64,000 nucleotides of DNA from Flavobacterium rhamnosiphilum. GTDB taxonomy: Bacteria > Bacteroidota > Bacteroidia > Flavobacteriales > Flavobacteriaceae. Under the pieces are notes generated by a model. The model had not been told where the DNA came from and made no database searches. It saw only the letters and a program-made list of their open reading frames with translations. Positions within the stretch are counted from its first letter, which is position 1. The number at the start of each line of letters is the position of its first letter. The translations under genes were made by a program, and so were the position numbers. This document shows positions 16,305-24,011 of this stretch, piece by piece. Location of the stretch: assembly GCF_004349195.1 (NCBI RefSeq), contig NZ_SMLG01000005.1, positions 124,001 through 188,000 of the forward strand. The letters run 5' to 3'.

Positions 16305-19300
16305 ATGAAAAAAACTAATCTATTAATAGCAACTTTACTTCTTTTTGCATCATCAGCAGTTAGTGCACAAGAAAAAGTAATCCTTAAAGGAAAAGAATTA
16401 TTTGGTGACATTTCCGCAAGACATCTTGGTCCGGCGTTGATGAGCGGTCGTATTACCGACTTGGAAATGCACCCAACCAATAACAAAATAGTCTATACGG
16501 CTACCGCTGGTGGTGGTGTCTGGAAAAGTTATGATGGAGGAGCCTCATTCGCTCCAATTTTCGATGGACACATTCAGTCTATCGGTTGTGTAGCCATTGA
16601 CCCATCAAAACCCGATCAGAATATTTGGGTAGGAACTGGTGAAACCTGGACACGAAACAGCGTATCCGTAGGTGACGGAATTTACAAATCTACAGATGGA
16701 GGACAGAACTGGAAAAATATGGGATTGCCAAAATCGGATCGTATCAGTTCTATTGTAGTCGATCCAAAAAACAGTGATGTGGTATGGGTGGGTGTATTAG
16801 GAGCCTTATGGGGAGACAGCGAAGAAAGAGGTATTTATAAAACTACAGACGGCGGAACCACTTGGAAAAAAGAATTTTACGTTGATGCAAAAACAGGTTG
16901 TTCGGATCTAATTATGGATCCAAAAAATGCTAACATCATGTATGCCAGTTTTTGGGAATTCCGTAGAACGGGATGGTCATTTAGTTCTGGAGGAACACAA
17001 TCTGCATTATACAAATCGGTTGATGGTGGCAAAACATGGAACAAAATCCACAATGGTTTTCCTCAAGGCAAATTAGGAAGAATCGCAATCGCCGTTGCGC
17101 CTACAAATTCAAATATTTTATATTCCGTACTTGAAACTGAAAAAAGTGATAAGAATGGCTTATACCGTTCCGATGATGCAGGTGCAACATGGAAACATTT
17201 AAACAGTGATTTTGGTTTGGTGGTGCGTCCTTTTTATTTTTCAAGAATTGTGGTAGATCCAAAAAATCCTGAAATCGTGGTTAAAGCCGGATTAATGGGT
17301 TCTATTAGCCGAGATGGCGGAAAGACTTTTAAGAGTTTAGGAAATATGCATGGCGACATTCACGATGTTACTTTTGATATTAATGACAGTAATCGCATGT
17401 ATTCTGGAACCGATGGCGGTGTATATAGAAGCTGGGATGGTGGCTCAACCATGGAAATGGTAAGTAGTTTACCCGTTTCCCAATTTTATCATGTAAGTAT
17501 AGACGATAATGAACCTTATAATGTATATGGCGGATTGCAAGATAATGGTTCTTGGTATGGGCCTTCAAAAAGTCCGGGTGGCATTGAAGCAAGAGATTGG
17601 ACTCGCGTAGGTTATGGAGATGGCTTCAGAGTAGTGAAACATCCATCCAAAAACATTATTTATAGCGAAATGCAAGGTGCCGAAAATGTTTGGCGTTTCA
17701 ACATTGACAGTCAAGAACTTATTACTATACAGCCACTTGCCGTAAAAGGAGATCCTAAACTGCGTTTCAACTGGAATACCCCTATGGAAGTCAGCAAAAA
17801 ACAAACTGACCGCCTTTATATCGGTAGTCAATTTGTTCATAAATCGGAAGATATGGGGCGCACCTGGACAAAAATATCACCAGATTTAACTACAAATGAT
17901 CCTAAGAAAATGAATCAGGAAAATTCAGGTGGTTTATCCAAAGATAACTCGGGAGCCGAAAATCATTGTACGCTTTTCACCATTGCAGAATCACCGCTAA
18001 ACGAAAATATCATTTGGGCAGGAAGTGACGATGGTAACATTCAGGTGACAAAAGATGGCGGAAAAACATGGACAAATGTTGTGGCTAATATCATAGGATT
18101 ACCAAAAAACACTTGGTGTTATCATATTGAAGCCAGTGTTTTTGGAGAAGGAACAGCTTATGCCGTTTTCGAAGGGCATACCAAAAACGATTATGCGCCA
18201 TACACCTATAAAACAACGGATTTTGGTAAAACTTGGAAATCTATAATCACGGCTGATGTGGACGGATTTGTACGCAACATTCAGGAAGACTATATAAATG
18301 AAAATTTATTGTTTTTAGGAACCGAAAAAGGATTATATATAACTATTGATGGTGGAAGCAATTGGTCGCATTTTACAAACAAAATGCCATCAGTAGCGAT
18401 TCACCACATGGAGTTAAACAAAAAAACCAACGATTTGGTTATGGCTACCCACGGAAGAGGAATTATCATTCTGGACGACATTAGCCCGCTGCGTCAAATT
18501 AACCAGGTAGTATTAAATAAAGACTTGCATTTCTTTGATTTAAAACCAGCGGTAATAGAAGAACAGTCCAGTTTTGGGACAACGGCAACCGAATTAGAAT
18601 TTGTTGGAAATAATCCATCTTCGAGTGCCCAGATTATTTATTACCTAAAAAAACGTCATACTTTAGGGAAAATGGATCTTGAGATTCAAGATGAAAATGG
18701 CAACAAAATAACTACTCTAACACCTGGAAAACAAAAAGGAATCAATGTTGTAAATTGGAATTACAACATGAAAAACCCTAAAATTGCAGCAGGAAAAACG
18801 CTCTCCTATTATGGATTTACAGCACCAAGAGTAGCCGAAGGGAACTACAAAGCGGTCCTTACAAAAGGAAAAGAAACCTACACGTACATGCTAAAAGTAG
18901 TAAACGACCCAAAAAGTAGTATTTCTGCAGCAGACCGTCAAAAAGAAAGAAAAATTACGCGTGTATTATTCAACATGAACGAGGAATTGGCCTACACAGT
19001 ATATGAAATTGATCAGACTAATAGTTTGCTGACCGAACTTATGGCAAAAGACAAAGCATATACCAAAGAAGCTACCAAAATAAAAACCGCTTTTGATAAT
19101 TTAAAAGCAAAATTGGTGGTGACAACTGGTGATAACTACGTAGGTGCGGCAGAACCACAATTAAGAGAAAAATTGGGAGAATTATATGCTAATATCGCCA
19201 GCAGTTTTACGGCACCGTCCCCTTCACAACTGGAGAACATGGAAGCGATAAAACAACGATTTGACAATTCAATAAACGAGTTTAAAACGTTAAAATCAAA

Positions 19301-19385
19301 ACACGAAGCTTCTTATCAAAAGAAAGCAAAAGAAAGTAATATTCCTTTCGTGCTTAAGCCTTTTAATGAATTTGTAACCGAATAA
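16305..19385 (+). CDS. Large secreted Asp-box (BNR/VPS10-like) beta-propeller protein
   Basis: The 1026-residue protein has a signal peptide ending near SAVSAQ. The first 700 residues or so contain repeated Asp-boxes: STDGGQNWK, TTDGGTTWK, SVDGGKTWN, SDDAGATWK, SEDMGRTWT, TKDGGKTWT, TTDFGKTWK and TIDGGSNWS. Such repeats build sialidase- or sortilin-like propellers, often two in tandem. The C-terminal 300 residues include a beta-rich domain (around WNYNMKNPK) and a helical tail. It is often annotated as a glycosyl hydrolase, but I see no catalytic signature that proves an enzyme. There is no obvious type IX sorting domain at the end, so it may stay in the periplasm. Confidence 0.8.
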   Translation: MKKTNLLIATLLLFASSAVSAQEKVILKGKELFGDISARHLGPALMSGRITDLEMHPTNNKIVYTATAGGGVWKSYDGGASFAPIFDGHIQSIGCVAIDPSKPDQNIWVGTGETWTRNSVSVGDGIYKSTDGGQNWKNMGLPKSDRISSIVVDPKNSDVVWVGVLGALWGDSEERGIYKTTDGGTTWKKEFYVDAKTGCSDLIMDPKNANIMYASFWEFRRTGWSFSSGGTQSALYKSVDGGKTWNKIHNGFPQGKLGRIAIAVAPTNSNILYSVLETEKSDKNGLYRSDDAGATWKHLNSDFGLVVRPFYFSRIVVDPKNPEIVVKAGLMGSISRDGGKTFKSLGNMHGDIHDVTFDINDSNRMYSGTDGGVYRSWDGGSTMEMVSSLPVSQFYHVSIDDNEPYNVYGGLQDNGSWYGPSKSPGGIEARDWTRVGYGDGFRVVKHPSKNIIYSEMQGAENVWRFNIDSQELITIQPLAVKGDPKLRFNWNTPMEVSKKQTDRLYIGSQFVHKSEDMGRTWTKISPDLTTNDPKKMNQENSGGLSKDNSGAENHCTLFTIAESPLNENIIWAGSDDGNIQVTKDGGKTWTNVVANIIGLPKNTWCYHIEASVFGEGTAYAVFEGHTKNDYAPYTYKTTDFGKTWKSIITADVDGFVRNIQEDYINENLLFLGTEKGLYITIDGGSNWSHFTNKMPSVAIHHMELNKKTNDLVMATHGRGIIILDDISPLRQINQVVLNKDLHFFDLKPAVIEEQSSFGTTATELEFVGNNPSSSAQIIYYLKKRHTLGKMDLEIQDENGNKITTLTPGKQKGINVVNWNYNMKNPKIAAGKTLSYYGFTAPRVAEGNYKAVLTKGKETYTYMLKVVNDPKSSISAADRQKERKITRVLFNMNEELAYTVYEIDQTNSLLTELMAKDKAYTKEATKIKTAFDNLKAKLVVTTGDNYVGAAEPQLREKLGELYANIASSFTAPSPSQLENMEAIKQRFDNSINEFKTLKSKHEASYQKKAKESNIPFVLKPFNEFVTE

Positions 19386-19407
19386 TATTTATCAAAATTC
19401 TTCAAAG

Positions 19408-19439
19408 AAAGCGTTAACAATTATGTTGACGCTTTTTTT
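19408..19439 (+). terminator. Rho-independent terminator
   Basis: AAAGCGTTAAC pairs with GTTGACGCTTT (one G-T pair), followed by T residues. Confidence 0.85.
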
Positions 19440-19534
19440 ATATGCTGAACTTTTTATTTGCGCAAATCTAATTTCAGAAAGAATCTTTAACAAAATCTTC
19501 CAAACCGTTGGGTGAAAAGAACAACTCAAAATTG

Positions 19535-19542
19535 TAACTTTG
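19535..19542 (+). promoter_or_regulatory. Putative -7 box for uvrA
   Basis: TAACTTTG matches TAnnTTTG and lies 16 nt before the uvrA ATG, which would give a very short leader. Confidence 0.4.
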
Positions 19543-19558
19543 CTTTTTTGCAAAAATT

Positions 19559-22390
19559 ATGTTAGATAAAGACAATACCATTGAAGTTCAAGGCGCTCGC
19601 GTTCATAACTTAAAAAATATAGATATTTCCATTCCTCGTGAAAAACTGGTCGTAATTACCGGTCTTTCTGGTTCCGGAAAATCATCCTTAGCTTTTGATA
19701 CCATTTATGCCGAAGGGCAACGCCGCTATGTAGAAACTTTTTCTGCTTATGCGCGTCAATTTCTGGGCGGTTTAGAACGTCCCGATGTCGATAAAATCGA
19801 CGGGCTTTCGCCTGTAATTGCTATTGAACAAAAAACGACCAGTAAAAGTCCGCGTTCAACTGTGGGAACTATTACTGAGATTTATGATTTCCTGCGTTTA
19901 TTGTACGCGCGTGGTGCTGATGCATACAGCTACAATACCGGCGAAAAAATGGTTTCCTATTCTGATGAGCAAATCAAAGATTTGATTATTCAAGATTTTA
20001 CAGGAAAACGAATCAATATTCTAGCACCTGTTATTCGTGCTCGAAAAGGACATTATGCCGAGCTTTTTCAACAAATTGCCAAGCAAGGTTTCCTAAAAGT
20101 TCGAGTAAACGGCGATGTGCTGGATATTACTTTGGGAATGAAATTAGACCGTTATAAAACACACGATATAGAAATTGTTGTGGATCGAATGGTGATTGAA
20201 GACACGCCAGATAATGAAAAACGTTTGATTGAAAGCATCAATACGGCCATGCATCACGGAGAGAATGTGTTGATGGTTTTAGACCAAGATTCTAATGAAG
20301 TACGTTTTTTTAGCAGGAATTTGATGTGTCCAACCACCGGAATTTCATACCAGAATCCCGAACCTAATTTATTCTCTTTCAATTCCCCAAAAGGTGCCTG
20401 TGATCATTGCAACGGATTAGGAACAGTAAATGAAATTAACCCCAAGAAAATTATTCCAAACCCGAAATTATCCATAAAAAGTGGCGGTTTTGCTCCTTTG
20501 GGAGAATATAAAAGCTCCTGGATTTTTAAGCAACTGGAAATCATAGGAGAAAAATATGGTTTCAAATTGACCGATGCCGTAGAAACTATTCCGCAGGAAG
20601 CCATGGAAATGATTTTGAATGGCGGAAAAGAAAAATTCACCATCAATTCTAAAGATTTAGGCGTTGCCCGCGAATATAAAATTGATTTTGAAGGAATTTC
20701 GCATTTTATCAAAAATCAACATGACGAAAGCGGTTCTACAAGCATAAAACGTTGGGCAAAGGAATTCATGGACGAAATAAAATGTCCGGTTTGCGAAGGT
20801 TCTCGTTTGAAAAAAGAAGCCCTATTCTTTAAAATCAACGAAAGAAATATTACCGAATTGTGCGATATGGACATTTCGGATTTGACAGCTTGGTTTTTGG
20901 ATTTAGAAAATCATTTGTCTGATAAACAAAAACGTATTGCTACTGAAGTAATCAAAGAGATTAAAGATCGACTGAACTTCCTGATGAATGTAGGGTTGGA
21001 TTATTTGGCTTTAAGCCGAAGCTCGAAATCCCTTTCGGGTGGTGAAGCACAACGTATTCGATTGGCAACACAAATTGGTTCGCAGTTGGTTGGTGTTTTG
21101 TACATTTTGGATGAGCCAAGTATTGGTTTACACCAAAGAGACAATGATAAATTGATTCATTCACTCGAACAATTGCGCGATATTGGAAACTCGGTAATTG
21201 TGGTGGAACACGATAAAGATATGATTGAACGTGCCGATTATGTAATTGACATTGGACCAAAAGCAGGAAAATATGGCGGTGAAATTATCAGCAAAGGAAC
21301 GCCAGCTGAAATTCTGAAACATCATACTATTACAGCGATGTACATGAATGGGGAGATGAAAATTGAGGTTCCTGCAAAACGTCGAGAGGGAAATGGAAAA
21401 TTCCTAAAACTGACCGGAGCAACAGGAAATAACTTGAAAAATGTTTCGATAGAATTGCCTTTGGGCAAAATGATTTGTGTGACCGGAGTATCTGGAAGTG
21501 GAAAATCAACTTTGATTAATGAAACGCTCTACCCTATTTTGAATGCCTATTATTTCAATGGTGTCAAAAAACCACAACCGTATAAAAAAATAGAAGGATT
21601 GGAACATATCGACAAAGTGATTGATATTGACCAAAGCCCGATTGGTAGAACGCCAAGAAGTAATCCGGCAACTTACACCGAAGTTTTTACCGAAATCAGA
21701 AATCTGTTTACGATGACTTCTGAAAGTATGATTCGGGGATATAAAGCAGGCCGATTTAGTTTTAATGTAAAAGGCGGACGTTGCGAAACCTGTGAAGGTT
21801 CGGGCGTACGAACGATTGAAATGAACTTTTTACCTGATGTGTATGTAGAATGCGAAACCTGTCAAGGGAAGCGTTTTAACAGAGAAACACTGGAGATTCG
21901 ATACAAAGGAAAATCCATTTCAGATGTGTTGAATATGACGGTAGACGAAGCGGTCCCCTTTTTTGAAATGATTCCGAAGATTTACAGAAAAGTAAAAACC
22001 ATTCAGGATGTTGGTTTGGGTTATATTACGCTTGGACAACAAAGTACCACACTTTCCGGTGGTGAAGCACAACGTATCAAACTGGCGGGTGAATTGTCTA
22101 AGAAAGATACCGGAAACACGTTTTATATTCTGGATGAACCTACAACAGGATTGCATTTTGAAGACATACGGGTGTTGATGGAAGTGATTAATAAACTGGT
22201 TGACAAAGGGAATACGATATTGATTATCGAACATAATATGGACGTGATTAAACTAGCCGATTATATTATAGACATTGGTCCTGAAGGCGGAAAAGGCGGC
22301 GGACAGCTTATTGCCAAAGGAACGCCAGAAGAAATTATAAAAAATAAAAAAAGCTATACGGCGCAATTCTTGAAAAAAGAGTTGTCTTAA
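19559..22390 (+). CDS. uvrA: Excinuclease ABC subunit A
   Basis: UvrA is the damage-sensing ATPase of nucleotide excision repair and loads UvrB. The 943-residue protein has the full architecture: N-terminal Walker [10 protein letters not shown]; a zinc module (CPTTG to CDHCNGLG); the UvrA-specific CPVCEGSRL; the first signature [18 protein letters not shown] with [13 protein letters not shown]; second Walker [10 protein letters not shown]; the second zinc module (CETCEGSG to CETCQGKRF); and the second signature [18 protein letters not shown]. Its stop codon directly abuts the left inverted repeat of a DUF559 unit, and a second copy of its last 33 codons lies at 23001-23101, so the 3' end has been rebuilt by an insertion. 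The protein itself appears intact. Confidence 0.97.
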   Translation: MLDKDNTIEVQGARVHNLKNIDISIPREKLVVITGLSGSGKSSLAFDTIYAEGQRRYVETFSAYARQFLGGLERPDVDKIDGLSPVIAIEQKTTSKSPRSTVGTITEIYDFLRLLYARGADAYSYNTGEKMVSYSDEQIKDLIIQDFTGKRINILAPVIRARKGHYAELFQQIAKQGFLKVRVNGDVLDITLGMKLDRYKTHDIEIVVDRMVIEDTPDNEKRLIESINTAMHHGENVLMVLDQDSNEVRFFSRNLMCPTTGISYQNPEPNLFSFNSPKGACDHCNGLGTVNEINPKKIIPNPKLSIKSGGFAPLGEYKSSWIFKQLEIIGEKYGFKLTDAVETIPQEAMEMILNGGKEKFTINSKDLGVAREYKIDFEGISHFIKNQHDESGSTSIKRWAKEFMDEIKCPVCEGSRLKKEALFFKINERNITELCDMDISDLTAWFLDLENHLSDKQKRIATEVIKEIKDRLNFLMNVGLDYLALSRSSKSLSGGEAQRIRLATQIGSQLVGVLYILDEPSIGLHQRDNDKLIHSLEQLRDIGNSVIVVEHDKDMIERADYVIDIGPKAGKYGGEIISKGTPAEILKHHTITAMYMNGEMKIEVPAKRREGNGKFLKLTGATGNNLKNVSIELPLGKMICVTGVSGSGKSTLINETLYPILNAYYFNGVKKPQPYKKIEGLEHIDKVIDIDQSPIGRTPRSNPATYTEVFTEIRNLFTMTSESMIRGYKAGRFSFNVKGGRCETCEGSGVRTIEMNFLPDVYVECETCQGKRFNRETLEIRYKGKSISDVLNMTVDEAVPFFEMIPKIYRKVKTIQDVGLGYITLGQQSTTLSGGEAQRIKLAGELSKKDTGNTFYILDEPTTGLHFEDIRVLMEVINKLVDKGNTILIIEHNMDVIKLADYIIDIGPEGGKGGGQLIAKGTPEEIIKNKKSYTAQFLKKELS

Positions 22391-22428
22391 TTCCCCTCCT
22401 CTGGAGGGGTGCCCGTAGGGCGGGGTGG
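22391..22428 (+). repeat. Left inverted repeat of the DUF559 unit
   Basis: A GC-rich 38-mer in an AT-rich genome, holding two small hairpins: CCCCTC...GAGGGG and GCCC-GTA-GGGC. It is the reverse complement of 22967-23004 with three mismatches. The unusual composition suggests a dispersed repeat family. Confidence 0.85.
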
Positions 22429-22507
22429 TTTTTCGTTACAACTACCATTTTTCTGTAAATTCAACCGTAAAAAACGTTCAAAAAGGGAAAAATAAAAAGT
22501 GAATTGT

Positions 22508-22948
22508 ATGGAAAACAATAGAGAAATAACAGCTTATATAAATGGACTGCCCGTATATAGAAACTTTATTGAAAACCTACCTTACAACATAAAACTAAAG
22601 TCCCGATCCCGATCCTTACGCAAGGCAGGTGTATTGTCGGAAGTCATTTTTTGGTTGCAAGTTCACAAAGGGATGTTTTGGAAGATTGACTTTGATAGAC
22701 AAAGAATCATAGGTAATTATATCGTAGATTTTTATGTAAAAACCTTAGGATTAGTAATCGAAATTGACGGATCGAGCCATGACAATAAAGAAGCATACGA
22801 CCAAAAAAGAGAAGATTATCTCATTTCATTAGGATTAAGGGTATATAAAATTTCGGATTTAAGAGTGAAACACGATTTGAATAATGTGATGATGGAACTA
22901 GAGAAATATATTGTTGTAGAATTTGGAAATAAAGCGACTAATATCTGA
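22508..22948 (+). CDS. DUF559 endonuclease-like protein
   Basis: From the ATG at 22508 (preferred to the GTG at 22499) the protein has 146 residues. It has the DUF559/VSR-like PD-(D/E)XK core: RSRSLRKAG, then SEVIFW with Glu45, YIVDFY with Asp74, LVIEIDGSSH with Glu85, Asp87 and His91, and the closing strand LRVYKISD. These nucleases resemble Vsr mismatch endonucleases and restriction enzymes, but their targets are largely unknown. No methyltransferase or repair partner is adjacent. The gene is alone between inverted repeats, so it may act on the repeat DNA or on its insertion target. Confidence 0.85.
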   Translation: MENNREITAYINGLPVYRNFIENLPYNIKLKSRSRSLRKAGVLSEVIFWLQVHKGMFWKIDFDRQRIIGNYIVDFYVKTLGLVIEIDGSSHDNKEAYDQKREDYLISLGLRVYKISDLRVKHDLNNVMMELEKYIVVEFGNKATNI

Positions 22949-22966
22949 AAATTTTCGACAATAAAG

Positions 22967-23004
22967 CCACCCCGCCCTCCGGGCACCCCTCCAAAAGAGG
23001 GGAA
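22967..23004 (-). repeat. Right inverted repeat of the DUF559 unit
   Basis: Inverted match to 22391-22428 (35 of 38 positions). Its last bases (GGAAAA) also serve as the first codons of the uvrA-tail duplicate. Confidence 0.85.
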
Positions 23005-23101
23005 AAGCAGGCAGAATAATTATAACGAAAGGAACTCCCGAAGAAATTATAAAAAATAAAAAAAGCTATACGGCGCAATTCTTGAAAAAAGAGTTACTTT
23101 A
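23001..23101 (+). pseudogene. uvrA: Duplicate 3' end of uvrA
   Basis: In frame it reads [18 protein letters not shown] and on to FLKKELL, then stop, matching the UvrA C-terminus ([18 protein letters not shown]... FLKKELS). The last part is identical to uvrA over 56 nt (23040-23095 against 22328-22383). The first 39 nt or so differ, including synonymous changes. It has no start and is not expressed as a protein. It is either the original uvrA end, displaced when the DUF559 unit brought a replacement end, or a tail imported with the unit. Confidence 0.85.
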
Positions 23102-23117
23102 GTAAAAGTTGAATTTC

Positions 23118-23150
23118 AACCCTGTTAGGGTTTTGAACCCTAACAAGGTT
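23118..23150. repeat. Inverted repeat (REP-like)
   Basis: AACCCTGTTAGGGTT, a 3-nt spacer, then AACCCTAACAAGGTT: a 15-bp stem with one mismatch between the uvrA-tail copy and the LOG gene. There is no T run, so it is not a normal terminator; it looks like a dispersed palindromic element. Confidence 0.65.
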
Positions 23151-23171
23151 AAAATAAAAAATAAAATAAAT

Positions 23172-23900
23172 ATGAGATTAGAAGATTTTGACAATGATGA
23201 GGATAAAGTAATCCAAGACCGACTGAAGAGAAAGACTTGGAATGAGATTAGAACCAATGACAGTTGGGCGATTTTTAAAATTATGGCCGAATTTGTAAAC
23301 GGTTATGAAAGTATGGGACGTATTGGTCCGTGTGTGACAATTTTTGGTTCGGCACGAACGAAACCGGAAGATGCGTATTATTTGCTTGCCGAAAAAATTG
23401 CCTATAAAATCAGTAAAGCCGGTTATGGCGTGATTACTGGTGGTGGACCCGGAATTATGGAAGCAGGAAATAAAGGCGCACATCTGGGTGGAGGAACATC
23501 AGTGGGATTGAATATTGAACTGCCTTTTGAGCAACATTTCAACCCGTATATTGACAGCGATAAAAACCTGAATTTTGATTATTTCTTTGTTCGAAAAGTG
23601 ATGTTTGTCAAATATTCCCAAGGTTTTGTGGTGATGCCGGGAGGTTTTGGAACGATGGATGAATTATTTGAAGCGATGACCTTGATTCAAACTAAAAAGA
23701 TTGCACGATTCCCGATAATATTGGTTGGTTCCAGTTTTTGGGCAGGATTAATCGATTGGATCAAAACGGTTTTAGTAGAAAAAGAAGCTACTGTAAGTGC
23801 CGAAGATTTGAATTTATTTAAAATTGTGGATACCGAAGATGAAGTCGTTGATGTGTTGGATAAATTCTATAAAAAATACGATTTAACTCCAAATTTTTAA
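23172..23900 (+). CDS. LOG-family protein (TIGR00730-type)
   Basis: This 242-residue cytoplasmic protein has a lysine-decarboxylase-like Rossmann fold. The motifs VTIFGSAR, GVITGGGPGIMEAGNKGA and the LOG signature PGGFGTMDELFE are clear. Characterised members release cytokinin bases from nucleoside monophosphates or hydrolyse nucleotide N-glycosidic bonds; the bacterial role outside plant associates is unsettled. I start at ATG 23172 (MRLEDFDND). An in-frame upstream extension to 23109 runs through the palindrome and is non-coding in character. It is followed by a strong terminator. Confidence 0.88.
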   Translation: MRLEDFDNDEDKVIQDRLKRKTWNEIRTNDSWAIFKIMAEFVNGYESMGRIGPCVTIFGSARTKPEDAYYLLAEKIAYKISKAGYGVITGGGPGIMEAGNKGAHLGGGTSVGLNIELPFEQHFNPYIDSDKNLNFDYFFVRKVMFVKYSQGFVVMPGGFGTMDELFEAMTLIQTKKIARFPIILVGSSFWAGLIDWIKTVLVEKEATVSAEDLNLFKIVDTEDEVVDVLDKFYKKYDLTPNF

Positions 23901-23937
23901 CATAAAAAAGCTGTCTAACCGACAGCTTTTTTATGTT
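23899..23937 (+). terminator. Rho-independent terminator
   Basis: A 17-bp perfect stem (23899-23915 with 23921-23937) around the loop TAACC; the core is GCTGTC/GACAGC flanked by A and T runs, so it may work in both directions. Confidence 0.9.
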
Positions 23938-24011
23938 AATAAGATAATTTATATAGTGTTTTAATCTAAAAAAAAGTATATTTATTTTTTTAATAAAATT
24001 AATACCGGAAT

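Larger units (their letters stand above)
22391..23004. mobile_element. Candidate DUF559 mobile unit bounded by 38-bp inverted repeats
   Basis: The unit consists of a 38-bp inverted repeat, a single DUF559 nuclease gene and the matching repeat (3 mismatches), 614 bp in all. The left end touches the uvrA stop codon; the right end merges into a duplicate of the uvrA 3' end. There is no transposase. I infer a nuclease-driven or repeat-driven insertion, comparable in logic to homing genes or REP-associated genes; the mechanism is not shown by the sequence. Confidence 0.6.

Noticed and set aside
23109..23171. N-terminal extension of the LOG protein
   Set aside because: The extra 21 codons run through a palindromic repeat and are not protein-like; ATG 23172 gives the expected length.
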